Assembly: GCF_003813865.1 (NCBI RefSeq)
Contig: NZ_RMVG01000007.1
Coordinates: 124,001-188,000 of the forward strand
From: Candidatus Pantoea deserta
Lineage (GTDB): Bacteria; Pseudomonadota; Gammaproteobacteria; Enterobacterales; Enterobacteriaceae
Length of the DNA: 64,000 nt
Reading direction: 5' to 3'
A model generated the notes under the pieces. That model was not told the DNA's origin. It saw nothing but the letters and a program-made list of their open reading frames with translations, and did no database searches. This document shows, one piece after another, positions 24,401 through 35,074 of this stretch. Numbering within the stretch: the stretch's first letter is position 1; every line of letters starts with the position of its first letter. Both the position numbers and the translations under genes were made by a program.

Positions 24401-26461
24401 ATGTCGCGTACGGGAAAAATTGTTAGCTGGGTGGCAGGGATTTTTTTGTTGCTGGTTGTGGTGGTTGTCGTGGTTATTGCGACCTTTGACTGGAATCGCC
24501 TGAAGCCAACCATCAACCAGAAAGTCTCGACGGAACTGAATCGCCAGTTCGCCATTCGCGGCGATTTAGGCGTTGCCTGGGAGCGCAATCGGGATGAGCC
24601 GGGCTGGCGTAGCTGGATACCCTGGCCGCACGTTCACGCTCAGGACATTATGTTAGGCAATCCGCCGGAGATGGCGGAAGTGACAATGGTGCATCTGGAG
24701 CGCGTCGACGCAACCCTTGCGCCGCTGGCGCTGCTGCACAAAGAGGTCTACATTCCGTGGATCAAGCTCCAGCAGCCCGACGCGCGGCTGATTCAGACAG
24801 CCGATAAAAAGAACAACTGGACCTTCAACCTCGCCAACAGCGAAAACCCTAATCCTGATGCCCCTCCTTCTGCCTGGTCATTCCGCCTTGATAACATCCT
24901 GTTCGACCAGGGGCAGGTGCGCTACCGCGATGCGGTCAACAATGCCGACGTCACGGTAAAAATTAATCCGCTTGGCAAACCGGTGCCCTATGCGCAGATT
25001 GCAGGAGGAAATGACGCGCAGAAGGGAGCAGGCGACTTTGTTTTCGGCTGGCAGGCGCGCGGCACCTACAATAATGAACGTCTGGAAGGGGAAGGTAAGA
25101 CTGGCGGTATGCTGTCGCTGCGCAGCAAAACGACGCCGTTCCCGGTGCAGGCCGACGTGCGTAACGGCACGACGCGCGTGCAGGTCACCGGCGGTATTCA
25201 GGATCCGATGAACCTGGGGGGGCTGGATGTGCGGCTGCGTTTCTCCGGAGATACGCTGGCGAATCTTTATGGCCTGACCGGCGTGCTGTTGCCTGATACC
25301 CCGCCGTATGAAACCGACGGCCACCTGATTGCCCGCTTCGCCGGGAAGAAAGGGCCGGAATACCGTTATGAAAACTTCAACGGCCATATCGGCGACAGCG
25401 ATATTCACGGCTCGCTCACCTATACCCAGGGGAAACCGCGTCCGACGCTGGTCGGCGAGCTGAGTTCGAAACAGCTGCGTATGGCGGATCTGGGACCTTT
25501 AATCGGCGTCGACTCAGGTAAAGGCAGCGCCAAAACTGAACAGGCGAAGGCGAAGCGCGGCGAGAAATCAGCTCAGCCTGCCGATCGCGTGCTGCCCCAT
25601 GACAAATTTGATACCAAAAGCTGGGACGTGATGGACGCTGATGTGACGTTCAGCGGGAAGCGTATTGAACACGGCAGTTCGCTGCCGTTAAGCGATCTTT
25701 ATACCCATTTACAGCTAAAAAATGGCGATCTGCTGCTCGACCCCCTGCGCTTCGGCATCGCGGGCGGCTCGCTGAACAGCACTATTCGTCTCGAAGGCGA
25801 CAGGTCGCCCATGCGCGGCCGCGCGGATATTCACGCGCGTCGACTGCATCTGCGTCAGCTATTCCCTGATGTCGAAGCGATGCAGCGCAGCCTGGGCCAG
25901 CTGAATGGCGATGCCAGCTTTACCGGCACCGGCAACTCGGTGGCGGATCTGCTCGCCACCAGCAACGGCCAGCTCAAGCTATTAATGAACAATGGCTTAA
26001 TCAGCCGCAGCCTGATGGAAATCGCCGGGCTTAACGTCGGCAACTACGTGGTCGGCAAGCTGTTTGGCGACGACGAAGTGCGCATCAACTGCGCCGCCAC
26101 CGATGTGAAGCTGCAAAACGGTCTGGCAACGCCAAACCTGTTTGTCTTCGATACCGAAAATGCCGTCATTAACGTGACAGGCAACGCTAATTTTGCCAGC
26201 GAGCGCCTCGATCTCTCGATCAATCCGGAAAGCAAAGGCGTGCGTATCGTCACGCTGCGCTCGCCGCTCTATGTGCGCGGCACCTTCAAAAATCCGGACG
26301 CAGGCGTGAAGGCCGGACCGCTCCTCGCGCGCGGCGCGGCGGCGGTAGCGCTCGGCGCGGTGGTGGCGCCCGCCGCCGCGCTGCTGGCGCTGATCAGCCC
26401 AAGCGATAATGATGATAATCAGTGCAGCAACGTGCTACAGCAAATGAAAGAGAAGAAGTAA
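24401..26461 (+). CDS. yhjG: AsmA-family membrane-anchored protein YhjG
   Basis: A 686-residue inner-membrane-anchored periplasmic protein. The ATG at 24401 has a strong AAGGAGG six bases upstream; the frame's earlier GTG has none. One N-terminal helix (about residues 8-28, IFLLLVVVVVVVI) is followed by an AsmA-type N-terminal domain. The typical C-terminal AsmA region comes next (IAGLNVGNYVVGKLFGDDEV, about 545-565), then a hydrophobic Ala-rich end. AsmA-like proteins are thought to move phospholipids across the periplasm; a precise role for YhjG is not known. It abuts ppiC tail to tail. Confidence 0.88.
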   Translation: MSRTGKIVSWVAGIFLLLVVVVVVVIATFDWNRLKPTINQKVSTELNRQFAIRGDLGVAWERNRDEPGWRSWIPWPHVHAQDIMLGNPPEMAEVTMVHLERVDATLAPLALLHKEVYIPWIKLQQPDARLIQTADKKNNWTFNLANSENPNPDAPPSAWSFRLDNILFDQGQVRYRDAVNNADVTVKINPLGKPVPYAQIAGGNDAQKGAGDFVFGWQARGTYNNERLEGEGKTGGMLSLRSKTTPFPVQADVRNGTTRVQVTGGIQDPMNLGGLDVRLRFSGDTLANLYGLTGVLLPDTPPYETDGHLIARFAGKKGPEYRYENFNGHIGDSDIHGSLTYTQGKPRPTLVGELSSKQLRMADLGPLIGVDSGKGSAKTEQAKAKRGEKSAQPADRVLPHDKFDTKSWDVMDADVTFSGKRIEHGSSLPLSDLYTHLQLKNGDLLLDPLRFGIAGGSLNSTIRLEGDRSPMRGRADIHARRLHLRQLFPDVEAMQRSLGQLNGDASFTGTGNSVADLLATSNGQLKLLMNNGLISRSLMEIAGLNVGNYVVGKLFGDDEVRINCAATDVKLQNGLATPNLFVFDTENAVINVTGNANFASERLDLSINPESKGVRIVTLRSPLYVRGTFKNPDAGVKAGPLLARGAAAVALGAVVAPAAALLALISPSDNDDNQCSNVLQQMKEKK

Positions 26462-26743
26462 TCAGTTGCGGTAGAGCACTTTAATGATGTGGTAGCCAAA
26501 CGCGGTTTTCACCGGCCCAAAGGGTTTGAGCAGCGGACAGGTGAAGACCGCTTTGTCAAAGGCCGGCACCATCTGGCCCTGACGAAACTCGCCTAAATCT
26601 CCGCCGTTGCGCCCTGAAGGGCAGGTCGAATGTTTCTTCGCCAGCTGCTGAAAGCTGGCTCCTTTTTCCAGCTTCGCCAGTAGTTCTTTAGCCTGCGCCT
26701 CTTCTTTCACCAGGATGTGTAAAGCCGCCGCGGTTTTCGCCAT
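26462..26743 (-). CDS. ppiC: Parvulin-type peptidyl-prolyl isomerase PpiC
   Basis: A 93-residue cytosolic single-domain parvulin, the same length as the E. coli protein. It carries ALHILVKEE, the [14 protein letters not shown] loop, [16 protein letters not shown] and the terminal GYHIIKV, all parvulin signatures. It diverges from rep as in E. coli. Its stop lies one base from the yhjG stop, which is not the E. coli neighbour (ilvC). Confidence 0.95.
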   Translation of the reverse strand: MAKTAAALHILVKEEAQAKELLAKLEKGASFQQLAKKHSTCPSGRNGGDLGEFRQGQMVPAFDKAVFTCPLLKPFGPVKTAFGYHIIKVLYRN

Positions 26744-26817
26744 GATAGTCTTCCGATTGTGTATACTGGCGGCCCATTATTTCATCCCCTTCTCTTTTTA
26801 CTGAGCGATTTTTTACT

Positions 26818-28839
26818 ATGCGTTTAAACCCCAGCCAACAACGTGCCGTCGAGTTTGTCACGGGTCCCTGTCTGGTGCTGGCCGGGGCGGGATCGGGCAA
26901 AACCCGCGTCATCACCAATAAAATCGCCCACCTGATCCGCGAGTGCGGCTATCAGGCGCGCCATATCGCGGCGGTCACTTTTACCAATAAGGCGTCGCGC
27001 GAGATGAAAGAGCGCGTGGCGCAGACCCTCGGCAAAAAAGAGGCGCGCGGCCTGATGATTTCGACCTTCCATACGCTGGGGCTGGAGATCATCAAGCGCG
27101 AGTATGCCGCGCTGAACATGAAGTCGAATTTCTCGTTGTTCGACGATACCGACCAGCTGGCGCTGCTGAAGGATTTAACGCAGCCGTGGCTGGAAGAGGA
27201 TAAGACGCTGTTGCAGCAGCTTATTGCCACTATTTCCAACTGGAAGAACGACCTGGTGGATCCGCCGCGCGCCGCCGCGCTGGCGCGCAGCGAACGCGAT
27301 AATATCTTCGCCCACTGCTACAGCCTGTACGATCAGCACCTGAAGTCCTGCAACGTGCTCGACTTCGACGATCTGATCCTGCTGCCGACCCTGCTGCTAC
27401 AGCGCAACGAAGAGGTGCGTGAACGCTGGCAGCAGCGTATCCGCTATCTGCTGGTGGATGAATATCAGGACACCAACACCAGCCAGTATGAGCTGGTAAA
27501 ACTGCTGGTGGGCGCGCGCGCGCGTTTTACCGTGGTTGGCGACGACGATCAGTCTATCTACTCCTGGCGCGGCGCGCGGCCGCAAAATCTGGTGCTGCTG
27601 AAAGAGGATTTCCCGGCGCTGGAAGTGATCAAGCTGGAGCAGAACTACCGCTCGTCGCAGCGCATTCTGAAAGCGGCAAACATCCTGATTGCCAATAACC
27701 CGCACGTTTTTGAGAAGCGGCTATTCTCCGAGCTGGGTCTGGGCAGCGAGCTAAAAGTCGTTACCGCTAGTCATGAAGAGCATGAGGCGGAGCGGGTCGC
27801 AGGTGAGCTGATTGCTCATCACTTTATCAACAAAACCCAGTATAAAGACTACGCCATTCTCTATCGCGGCAATCATCAGTCGCGGGTGTTTGAAAAGCTG
27901 CTGATGCAGAATCGCATTCCCTATCGCATCTCCGGCGGCACGTCGTTTTTCTCGCGCCCGGAGATCAAGGATTTGCTGGCCTATTTGCGCGTGCTGACCA
28001 ACCCGGACGACGACAGCGCATTTCTGCGTATCGTTAACACGCCGCGTCGCGAGATCGGTCCGGCCACGCTGCAAAAGCTGGGGGAATGGGCCAACCTGCG
28101 CAACAAAAGCCTGTTTAACGCCAGCTTCGACGTAGGGTTAGGGCAGACGCTAAACGGGCGTGGTCTGGAGCATCTTCAGCGATTTACCCACTGGCTGCAT
28201 GAGATCGTGCAGATGGTCGATCGCGAGCCGGTCAATGCGGTGCGCGATTTGATTCGCGGCATCGACTACGAGAGCTGGCTGTTTGAGACGTCAGGCAGCC
28301 CGAAAGCCGCCGAAATGCGCATGAAAAACGTTAACACGCTGTTTCAGTGGATGACGGAGATGCTGGAGGGCAGCGATATTGACGAGCCAATGACGCTGAC
28401 GCAGGTGGTGACGCGCTTTACGCTACGCGACATGATGGAACGCGGCGAGAGCGATGAGGACCTCGATCAGGTACAGCTGATGACGCTGCACGCTTCAAAA
28501 GGGCTGGAGTTTCCCTATGTTTTTCTGGTCGGCATGGAAGAGGGACTGCTGCCGCATCAGAGCAGCATCGACGAAAACAACATCGAAGAGGAGCGCCGGC
28601 TGGCCTATGTTGGCATCACGCGCGCGCAAAAAGAGCTGACGTTTACGCTGTGCCGGGAACGCCGTCAGTACGGCGAGCTGGTGCGGCCGGAGCCGAGCCG
28701 CTTTTTGCTGGAGCTGCCGCAGGACGATGTTGTCTGGGAAACGGAGCGCAAGGTAGTCAGCGCCGAAGAGCGGATGAAAACCGGTCAGAGCCGTGTGGCT
28801 GGCTTGCGGGCGATGCTCGATAAAGCGAAAAAGGGCTGA
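26818..28839 (+). CDS. rep: ATP-dependent DNA helicase Rep
   Basis: Superfamily 1A 3'-5' helicase that clears proteins from DNA ahead of replication forks. It has 673 residues, as in E. coli. Walker A AGAGSGKT is at residues 22-29, motif II is in LLVDEYQDT, motif III in [13 protein letters not shown] and motif VI in [10 protein letters not shown]. The 74-bp gap to ppiC contains a candidate -10 (TATACT, 26762-26767). Its stop lies inside a bidirectional terminator. It is a paralogue of uvrD at 57.0 kb. Confidence 0.97.
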   Translation: MRLNPSQQRAVEFVTGPCLVLAGAGSGKTRVITNKIAHLIRECGYQARHIAAVTFTNKASREMKERVAQTLGKKEARGLMISTFHTLGLEIIKREYAALNMKSNFSLFDDTDQLALLKDLTQPWLEEDKTLLQQLIATISNWKNDLVDPPRAAALARSERDNIFAHCYSLYDQHLKSCNVLDFDDLILLPTLLLQRNEEVRERWQQRIRYLLVDEYQDTNTSQYELVKLLVGARARFTVVGDDDQSIYSWRGARPQNLVLLKEDFPALEVIKLEQNYRSSQRILKAANILIANNPHVFEKRLFSELGLGSELKVVTASHEEHEAERVAGELIAHHFINKTQYKDYAILYRGNHQSRVFEKLLMQNRIPYRISGGTSFFSRPEIKDLLAYLRVLTNPDDDSAFLRIVNTPRREIGPATLQKLGEWANLRNKSLFNASFDVGLGQTLNGRGLEHLQRFTHWLHEIVQMVDREPVNAVRDLIRGIDYESWLFETSGSPKAAEMRMKNVNTLFQWMTEMLEGSDIDEPMTLTQVVTRFTLRDMMERGESDEDLDQVQLMTLHASKGLEFPYVFLVGMEEGLLPHQSSIDENNIEEERRLAYVGITRAQKELTFTLCRERRQYGELVRPEPSRFLLELPQDDVVWETERKVVSAEERMKTGQSRVAGLRAMLDKAKKG

Positions 28840-28855
28840 CGGCCCTTTCTCTTTT
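28828..28855. terminator. Bidirectional terminator between rep and gppA
   Basis: A 7-bp stem AAAGGGC / GCCCTTT (28830-28836 and 28842-28848), flanked by A-rich sequence on the left and CTCTTTT on the right, spans the rep stop codon and reaches the gppA stop. The A/T symmetry suits termination from both sides. Confidence 0.75.
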
Positions 28856-30338
28856 ACATAACAATCAGCGGCCAGTGCACATAGGACTGATAATGACTCT
28901 CCTGCTCAAGCAGTTCGGCGCGTAGCGGATGCGCGGCCAGCCAGCCAGAGGGCAGGGAGAGGCGCAGCTCATCGTCGCTGGCCTGTAGGCGCACCGCAGG
29001 CAGGGTGTCGTCGCGACGACGGCTGGAGAAAATAATCGCCAGCCGCAGCAGACGACACAGGCGTTCGGCCAGACGCGGCGGCAGCGCGTTCTGCTGCGTC
29101 AGCATGGCCAGGTCGATGTTGCCGCTCTGATTCTGCAACAGGCAGGCCAGCAGCTTCTTTTGCGCAGGCGTAAATCCGGGAAGATCGAGGTGGCGAACCA
29201 GGTAGGCAGCATGCTGCGGCGCATAGCGAAAATCGACGCTGAGACCAATTTCCTGTATTGCGCAGGCGCTAAGCAGTAGCTCCCGACAGTGCTGATCCAG
29301 CTTCCATGCGGCGCTGACCTGGCGAAAAAAGCCTTCAGCCAGCTGGCGAACGCGCGCGGCCTGCTCCACATCTATGGAAAAGCGGCGCTGTATATTTTGA
29401 AGCGTGCGGCTGCGAATATCGCGGTCGACCGGCAGATGCAGCATGCCGTAGACCAGGCCTTCGCGCAGCGCGCCGCCCGCCAGCGTCATGCTTTCAATGC
29501 CCAGCTCCTGAAACACGGCGATGAGGATCGACAGGCCGCTGGGAAAAACCAGCGCGCGCTCAAGCGTTAGCCCTTCAATTTCCAGCTCTTCCAGCTTGCC
29601 GCACTGAATGGCGCGCTGTTTAAGCTGTTGCAGCTTGCTCAGGGTGATGCGTTCATCCATCCCTTGCGCCACCATAATTTCCTGTAGCGCCTGGACGGTG
29701 CCGGATGCCCCTACGCAGGCTTCCCAGCCTTGCGCGCGCAGCGGCGCGACGATGGGACGAATCATGTCGCGGGCGGCCTGCTCAGCGGCGGCAAAGTTCT
29801 CTCTGGCCAGGTGGCGGTCGCTGAAAAAGCGCTCAAGCCAGGTGACGCAGCCCATCGACAGGCTGAATAGCACGGAAGCGTGCGAGCCGTCGCCGGTCGC
29901 CAGCTCAGTGCTGCCGCCGCCAATATCGACCACCAGCCGCTTATCCGAGCCGCCGGTGGTGTGCGCCACGCCCTGATAAATCAGGCGGGCCTCTTCTTCG
30001 CCGCTGATGACATTCACCGGACAGCCAAGAATCTGCTGCGCGGTAAGCAGGAAGTCAGCCGCATTGGCGGCAAGACGCAGCGTTGCCGTCGCAACGACGC
30101 GGATCTGTTCGGTGGGGATGTCCTGGAGCTGCTCGGAAAAGAGCTTAAGACAGTCCCAGCCGCGCGTCATCGCCTCGGCAGAGAGCTGGTTGTTTTTATC
30201 CAGTCCGGCCGCCAGACGCACCTTGCGCTTGATACGCGCAACGGTCTGAATGCTTCCGGAAACTTCGCGCACCACCAACATATGGAAGCTGTTGGAGCCT
30301 AGATCGATCGCGGCATAGAGTGACGATGCGCTTAGCAT
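28854..30338 (-). CDS. gppA: Guanosine pentaphosphate phosphohydrolase / exopolyphosphatase GppA
   Basis: Converts pppGpp to ppGpp and can degrade polyphosphate; part of stringent-response metabolism. I start at the internal Met ([18 protein letters not shown]), which gives 494 residues, exactly the E. coli length, and avoids overlap with rhlB. The actin-like/Ppx motifs [24 protein letters not shown] and GASGTVQAL are present. The C-terminal region is the HD-like domain (RRRDD near 440). It lies seven bases behind rhlB and is probably its operon partner. Confidence 0.96.
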   Translation of the reverse strand: MLSASSLYAAIDLGSNSFHMLVVREVSGSIQTVARIKRKVRLAAGLDKNNQLSAEAMTRGWDCLKLFSEQLQDIPTEQIRVVATATLRLAANAADFLLTAQQILGCPVNVISGEEEARLIYQGVAHTTGGSDKRLVVDIGGGSTELATGDGSHASVLFSLSMGCVTWLERFFSDRHLARENFAAAEQAARDMIRPIVAPLRAQGWEACVGASGTVQALQEIMVAQGMDERITLSKLQQLKQRAIQCGKLEELEIEGLTLERALVFPSGLSILIAVFQELGIESMTLAGGALREGLVYGMLHLPVDRDIRSRTLQNIQRRFSIDVEQAARVRQLAEGFFRQVSAAWKLDQHCRELLLSACAIQEIGLSVDFRYAPQHAAYLVRHLDLPGFTPAQKKLLACLLQNQSGNIDLAMLTQQNALPPRLAERLCRLLRLAIIFSSRRRDDTLPAVRLQASDDELRLSLPSGWLAAHPLRAELLEQESHYQSYVHWPLIVM

Positions 30339-30345
30339 AGGTGGA

Positions 30346-31638
30346 TTAACCTGAACGTTTGCGGTTGTTGTTGCGCGGCGCGCCACGGCGATTCGCGTTA
30401 TTGCCGCCGCGACGCGGACCGTTGCCGGTGCGGCTGCGCGCCAGACGTTTCGGCGGCGGCAGATCGTTCATCAGCGCATCGCTGTTGTACTTGCTCACCG
30501 GGATGCTGTGACCGATATACTCTTCGATCGCCGGCAGATTCAGCGCGTACTCTTCGCACGCCAGGCTGATCGAATGTCCGCTTGCGCCCGCGCGGCCGGT
30601 ACGGCCGATACGATGGACGTAATCTTCGCGATCGTCAGGCAGGTCGTAGTTGAAGACGTGCGTCACGGCGGGAATATGCAGCCCGCGCGCCGCCACGTCG
30701 GTCGCAACCAGGATATCGACGTCGCCTTTGGTGAAATCATCCAGAATGCGCAGGCGCTTTTTCTGCGCGACGTCGCCCGTCAGCAGGCCAACGCGATGGC
30801 CGTCGGCAGCCAGATGGCCCCAGATGTCTTCGCAGCGGTGCTTGGTATTGGCGAAAATGATCGCGCGGTCGGGCCACTCTTCTTCCAGCAGCGTCTGCAA
30901 CAGGCGCATTTTTTCTTCGTTGGAAGGGTAGAACAGCTCTTCTTTGATGCGGTGGCCGGTTTTCTGCTCTGGTTCGACTTCAACGTACTCAGCATTGTTC
31001 ATGTGTTCGAAAGCCAGCTCGCGCACGCGCCAGGAGAGCGTTGCGGAGAACAACATGCTCAGACGCTGCGTGGCAGGCGGCATGCGGCGGAACAACCAGC
31101 GAATATCCTTAATAAAGCCGAGGTCGAACATGCGATCGGCTTCGTCGAGCACCACGACCTGAATGGCGCCGAGGTTTACATGATTCTGTTTTGCGTAATC
31201 AATCAGGCGGCCTGTGGTGCCCACCAGAATGTCGACGCCGTCAGCCAGCACTTTCAGCTGCTTGTCGTAACCGTCGCCGCCGTAAGCCAGACCGAGTTTC
31301 AGACCGGTCGCCTGCGCCAGCGGTTCGGCATCAGCGTGGATCTGCACAGCCAGCTCTCGCGTCGGAGCCATGATCAACGCGCGCGGCTGGTTGATCTGAC
31401 GGCCTTCCTGCGCCGGGTGAGAGAGAAGATGATGAAACGTTGACGTCAGAAACGCCATCGTTTTGCCGGTACCGGTTTGCGCCTGGCCTGCGACATCACG
31501 CCCTGAAAGCGTAAAAGGCAGAGCTAACGCCTGAATAGGCGTACAGTTATGAAAGCCTTTTTTATCAAGGGCTTCCACGACCAGAGGGTGCAGGGCGAAG
31601 TCGGAAAACTTCTTTTCTGTTAAGTGTGTTTTGCTCAT
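30346..31638 (-). CDS. rhlB: DEAD-box RNA helicase RhlB
   Basis: RNA helicase of the RNA degradosome that unwinds structured RNA for PNPase and RNase E. It has 430 residues (E. coli 421). Motifs: AQTGTGKT (about 53-60), PTRELA, DEAD in [16 protein letters not shown], and [10 protein letters not shown]. The C-terminal extension is Arg/Asn/Gly-rich and basic, typical for RNA contact. It diverges from trxA, with 117 bp between the starts. Confidence 0.97.
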   Translation of the reverse strand: MSKTHLTEKKFSDFALHPLVVEALDKKGFHNCTPIQALALPFTLSGRDVAGQAQTGTGKTMAFLTSTFHHLLSHPAQEGRQINQPRALIMAPTRELAVQIHADAEPLAQATGLKLGLAYGGDGYDKQLKVLADGVDILVGTTGRLIDYAKQNHVNLGAIQVVVLDEADRMFDLGFIKDIRWLFRRMPPATQRLSMLFSATLSWRVRELAFEHMNNAEYVEVEPEQKTGHRIKEELFYPSNEEKMRLLQTLLEEEWPDRAIIFANTKHRCEDIWGHLAADGHRVGLLTGDVAQKKRLRILDDFTKGDVDILVATDVAARGLHIPAVTHVFNYDLPDDREDYVHRIGRTGRAGASGHSISLACEEYALNLPAIEEYIGHSIPVSKYNSDALMNDLPPPKRLARSRTGNGPRRGGNNANRRGAPRNNNRKRSG

Positions 31639-31755
31639 AGTGTGGTAGAATATCAGCTTACTATCGCTTTACGAAAGCGTATCCGATGAAATAAAGTCAA
31701 CCTTCGTTGGTAAACTTTACGCCAATTCGCCAGGCATAATCTTGTGGAGTAATAC

Positions 31756-32088
31756 ATGAGCAGCGATAAAATCGTTCACCTCACCGATGACAGTTTCGAT
31801 GCAGACGTTCTGAAAGCAGAAGGTGTCACGCTGGTAGATTTCTGGGCTGAATGGTGTGGTCCTTGCAAAATGATCGCCCCTATTCTTGACGAAGTTGCCG
31901 AAGAGTACGACGGTAAGCTCACGATCGCCAAGCTGAACATCGATGACAATCCGGGCACCGCGCCGAAGTACGGCATTCGCGGTATTCCAACGCTGCTGCT
32001 GTTTAAAAACGGTGAAGTCGCCGCCACGAAAGTCGGCGCGCTGTCTAAAAGCCAGCTGAAAGAGTTCCTGAACGCCAACCTGGCGTAA
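31756..32088 (+). CDS. trxA: Thioredoxin 1
   Basis: Cytosolic disulfide reductant, 110 residues. The active site WCGPCK has its cysteines at residues 34 and 37, and the cis-Pro motif GIPTLLLF is present. One residue (a second Ser) is inserted after Met-Ser compared with E. coli. A ribosome site TGGAG lies upstream at 31744-31748. It is followed by the long rho leader. Confidence 0.98.
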   Translation: MSSDKIVHLTDDSFDADVLKAEGVTLVDFWAEWCGPCKMIAPILDEVAEEYDGKLTIAKLNIDDNPGTAPKYGIRGIPTLLLFKNGEVAATKVGALSKSQLKEFLNANLA

Positions 32089-32432
32089 CCGGGACAGAAC
32101 GTTCGGTAGTGGTGAATTTGCTTCCACTGCTGGACGTTCGCATTTTAGCGTGCTAAGTTACTTTCACTGCATTACGCACTTACCTTGTAGTTTGCATCTT
32201 AAGATTTCCTTTGTTAAACCCTGAAGCACGTTCCGTATACAGCGTTTAGCAATTCTGACGGTTAGCACCAACTTTGGCATTGCATTTCAACCGTCTCTCT
32301 CGCTTCCAGTCGCCATCCCTGACGATGATCGTCGAGAAGAGTTGAAAGCGCCATTAACAGGCATGGAATATTACGCCATACCATTCACGACCAACATTTC
32401 GAGAATTACCCCGAGTTTAAGAACCCATCACT
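32089..32432 (+). promoter_or_regulatory. rho leader region
   Basis: A 344-bp gene-free region between trxA and rho. The transcript strand is rich in C and U and poor in G around 32275-32330 (for example CCGTCTCTCTCGCTTCCAG), the composition expected of a Rho utilisation site. In E. coli rho is autoregulated by Rho-dependent termination in its leader. No U-run terminator and no convincing leader peptide is visible; a 35-codon frame from 32363 overlaps the rho start but lacks a good ribosome site. Confidence 0.5.
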
Positions 32433-33692
32433 ATGAATCTTACCGAATTAAAGAATACGCCGGTTTCTGAGCTGATAACCCTCGGCGAAAATATGGGGCT
32501 GGAAAACCTGGCGCGTATGCGCAAACAGGATATTATTTTCGCCATCCTCAAACAGCACGCGAAAAGCGGCGAGGACATCTTCGGTGATGGTGTACTGGAG
32601 ATATTGCAGGACGGATTTGGTTTCCTCCGCTCCGCAGACAGCTCCTACCTCGCCGGTCCCGACGACATCTACGTTTCTCCCAGCCAAATTCGCCGCTTTA
32701 ACCTTCGCACTGGTGACACCATCTCCGGCAAAATTCGTCCGCCGAAAGAGGGTGAGCGTTACTTTGCGCTGCTGAAGGTTAACGAGGTTAACTACGATAA
32801 GCCGGAAAACGCGCGTAGTAAGATTCTGTTCGAAAACCTGACGCCGCTGCACGCGAACAGCCGTTTGCGCATGGAGCGCGGCAATGGTTCGACGGAAGAC
32901 CTTACCGCTCGCGTACTGGATCTGGCATCGCCGATCGGCCGCGGTCAGCGTGGTCTGATTGTCGCGCCGCCGAAAGCCGGTAAGACAATGCTGTTGCAGA
33001 ATATCGCGCAGAGCATTGCCTATAACCATCCAGACTGCGTACTGATGGTGCTGCTGATTGACGAACGTCCGGAAGAAGTGACCGAGATGCAGCGTCTGGT
33101 TAAAGGCGAAGTTATCGCCTCGACCTTCGATGAACCGGCTTCCCGCCACGTTCAGGTTGCCGAGATGGTGATCGAGAAGGCGAAGCGTCTGGTTGAGCAC
33201 AAGAAAGACGTTATTATTCTGCTCGACTCCATTACCCGTCTGGCGCGCGCCTATAACACCGTCGTACCGGCTTCCGGCAAGGTACTGACCGGTGGTGTGG
33301 ATGCGAACGCCTTACATCGTCCGAAACGCTTCTTCGGTGCGGCCCGTAACGTAGAAGAGGGCGGCAGCCTGACGATTATCGCGACCGCGCTGATCGATAC
33401 CGGTTCGAAAATGGACGAAGTGATTTACGAAGAGTTTAAAGGCACCGGTAACATGGAGCTGCACCTCTCGCGTAAAATCGCAGAAAAACGCGTCTTCCCG
33501 GCGATTGACTACAATCGCTCCGGTACGCGTAAGGAAGAGCTGCTCACCTCTCAGGAAGAGCTGCAAAAGATGTGGATCCTGCGCAAAATCATTCACCCGA
33601 TGGGCGAAATTGATGCAATGGAGTTCCTCATCAACAAGCTGGCAATGACCAAAACCAACGACGAATTCTTCGATATGATGAAGCGCTCGTAA
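32433..33692 (+). CDS. rho: Transcription termination factor Rho
   Basis: Hexameric RNA-dependent ATPase that terminates transcription. It has 419 residues, identical in length to E. coli. The N-terminal RNA-binding OB fold ([15 protein letters not shown], about 50-65), Walker [10 protein letters not shown] near residue 178, the Q-loop/R-loop region and the conserved C-terminus are all present. No strong Shine-Dalgarno sequence precedes the ATG. Two consecutive intrinsic terminators follow. Confidence 0.98.
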   Translation: MNLTELKNTPVSELITLGENMGLENLARMRKQDIIFAILKQHAKSGEDIFGDGVLEILQDGFGFLRSADSSYLAGPDDIYVSPSQIRRFNLRTGDTISGKIRPPKEGERYFALLKVNEVNYDKPENARSKILFENLTPLHANSRLRMERGNGSTEDLTARVLDLASPIGRGQRGLIVAPPKAGKTMLLQNIAQSIAYNHPDCVLMVLLIDERPEEVTEMQRLVKGEVIASTFDEPASRHVQVAEMVIEKAKRLVEHKKDVIILLDSITRLARAYNTVVPASGKVLTGGVDANALHRPKRFFGAARNVEEGGSLTIIATALIDTGSKMDEVIYEEFKGTGNMELHLSRKIAEKRVFPAIDYNRSGTRKEELLTSQEELQKMWILRKIIHPMGEIDAMEFLINKLAMTKTNDEFFDMMKRS

Positions 33693-33710
33693 TCCCGTTC
33701 TGGCTGGCAG

Positions 33711-33732
33711 AGTCGGCTAAACCGACTTTTTT
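33711..33732 (+). terminator. First terminator after rho
   Basis: Stem AGTCGG / CCGACT with a five-base loop and six T residues, 18 bases after the rho stop. Confidence 0.85.
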
Positions 33733-33760
33733 AGCCAAAATGACCAGGAAATTGCCCTAA

Positions 33761-33786
33761 CGCCACGTCTTAGCGTGGCGTTTTTT
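33761..33786 (+). terminator. Second terminator after rho
   Basis: Stem CGCCACG / CGTGGCG with a six-base loop followed by six T residues. Together with the preceding hairpin it isolates the ECA operon from rho transcription. Confidence 0.9.
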
Positions 33787-33957
33787 ATTTGTGCGCATTA
33801 GGATTACCGCTGGCAGGAGCATTTATAATGACTGTGGCGTCAGCGCGCAAAATATAACCCGTTGTGCGTTGGCGGAAGCAGAATTCGGACTCGGGATGAA
33901 AGGCAAAAACACGCAGTTTGTTTATCCTGTCCCTGATTTTAGCTGAGAGCGTTTAAC

Positions 33958-35058
33958 GTGAATTTACTCACTATGAGTACTGAGCTGGGCCTTACTTTTC
34001 TATTTTCTTTAGTTTTCCTTTTTTTCGCACGCAAGGCGGCTAAAAAAATAGGTCTGGTCGACACGCCTAATTCCCGTAAACGTCATCACGGCGCCATTCC
34101 GCTGGTCGGTGGCATTTCGGTCTATGCCGGCATCTGCTTTATGTTTCTGATCACCCACTTTTATCTGCCGCACGCCATGCTTTACCTGATCTGTTCCGGG
34201 CTGCTGGTGCTGGTAGGCGCGCTTGACGATCGTTTTGACATTAGCGTAAAAATCCGCGCCGTGGTGCAGGCTGCCGTTGCCGTGGCGATGATGATGGGCG
34301 CGAAACTCTATCTGCTCAGTCTCGGTTTTATTATCGGTCCGGTGGAGCTGGTTGTCGGACCCTTCGGCTACGTGCTGACGCTGTTTGCCGTCTGGGCGGC
34401 GATTAACGCCTTTAATATGGTCGACGGCATCGACGGCCTGCTGGGCGGTCTCTCTTCCGTTACCTTTGCCGCGATGGGCATTATTCTCTGCTTCGACGGT
34501 CAGTTCAGCCTCGCCATGTGGTGTTTCGCCATGATTGCCGCCACCATCCCTTATATCCTGTTGAATCTGGGCTTTCTCGGTCGCCGCTATAAGGTGTTTA
34601 TGGGCGACGCGGGCAGCACCATGATTGGTTTCACCATTATCTGGATTCTGCTGGAAACCACGCAGGGCTTAAGCCACCCGATCACGCCCGTTACCGCGCT
34701 GTGGCTGATTGCTATTCCGCTGATGGACATGGTGGCGATTATGTATCGCCGCCTGCGCAAAGGCATGAGTCCCTTCTCCGCCGATCGTCAGCATATTCAT
34801 CATCTCATTATGCGTGCCGGTTTCACCTCGCGTCAGGCCTTCGTCTTGATCACCGTCGCCGCCGCGATTCTGGCGGGCATCGGCGTACTGGGCGAATACC
34901 TCGCCTTTATCCCGGAATGGGTGATGCTGGTGCTGTTCCTGATGGCTTTTATGCTGTACGGCTACTGTCTGAAGCATGCCTGGCGCGTGGCGCGCCTGAT
35001 TCGACGTATAAAACGTCGCCTGAATACCCGCGGCGACGTAAAGAAAAAATTACCCTGA
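33958..35058 (+). CDS. wecA: UDP-GlcNAc:undecaprenyl-phosphate GlcNAc-1-phosphate transferase WecA
   Basis: First step of enterobacterial common antigen and of many O-antigens: makes undecaprenyl-PP-GlcNAc at the inner membrane. It has 366 residues with a GTG start (E. coli 367). About eleven membrane helices are apparent. The MraY/WecA family motifs are present: ALDDRFD (about 88-94), NAFNMVDGIDGL (about 152-163), FMGDAGST and the His-rich RQHIHH loop. It opens the operon; the promoter region is 33787-33957. Confidence 0.97.
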   Translation: MNLLTMSTELGLTFLFSLVFLFFARKAAKKIGLVDTPNSRKRHHGAIPLVGGISVYAGICFMFLITHFYLPHAMLYLICSGLLVLVGALDDRFDISVKIRAVVQAAVAVAMMMGAKLYLLSLGFIIGPVELVVGPFGYVLTLFAVWAAINAFNMVDGIDGLLGGLSSVTFAAMGIILCFDGQFSLAMWCFAMIAATIPYILLNLGFLGRRYKVFMGDAGSTMIGFTIIWILLETTQGLSHPITPVTALWLIAIPLMDMVAIMYRRLRKGMSPFSADRQHIHHLIMRAGFTSRQAFVLITVAAAILAGIGVLGEYLAFIPEWVMLVLFLMAFMLYGYCLKHAWRVARLIRRIKRRLNTRGDVKKKLP

Positions 35059-35074
35059 TAAGGATTGCCCTGTT

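Noticed and set aside
32363..32470. 35-codon frame overlapping the start of rho as a possible rhoL
   Set aside because: No convincing ribosome site and no recognisable similarity to the E. coli rho leader peptide; mentioned only as a possibility.
33871..33880. GGCGGAAGCA upstream of wecA resembling the RfaH ops element (GGCGGTAGC)
   Set aside because: One mismatch in the core and no JUMPstart context; ECA operons are not known to depend on RfaH, so the match is not enough.
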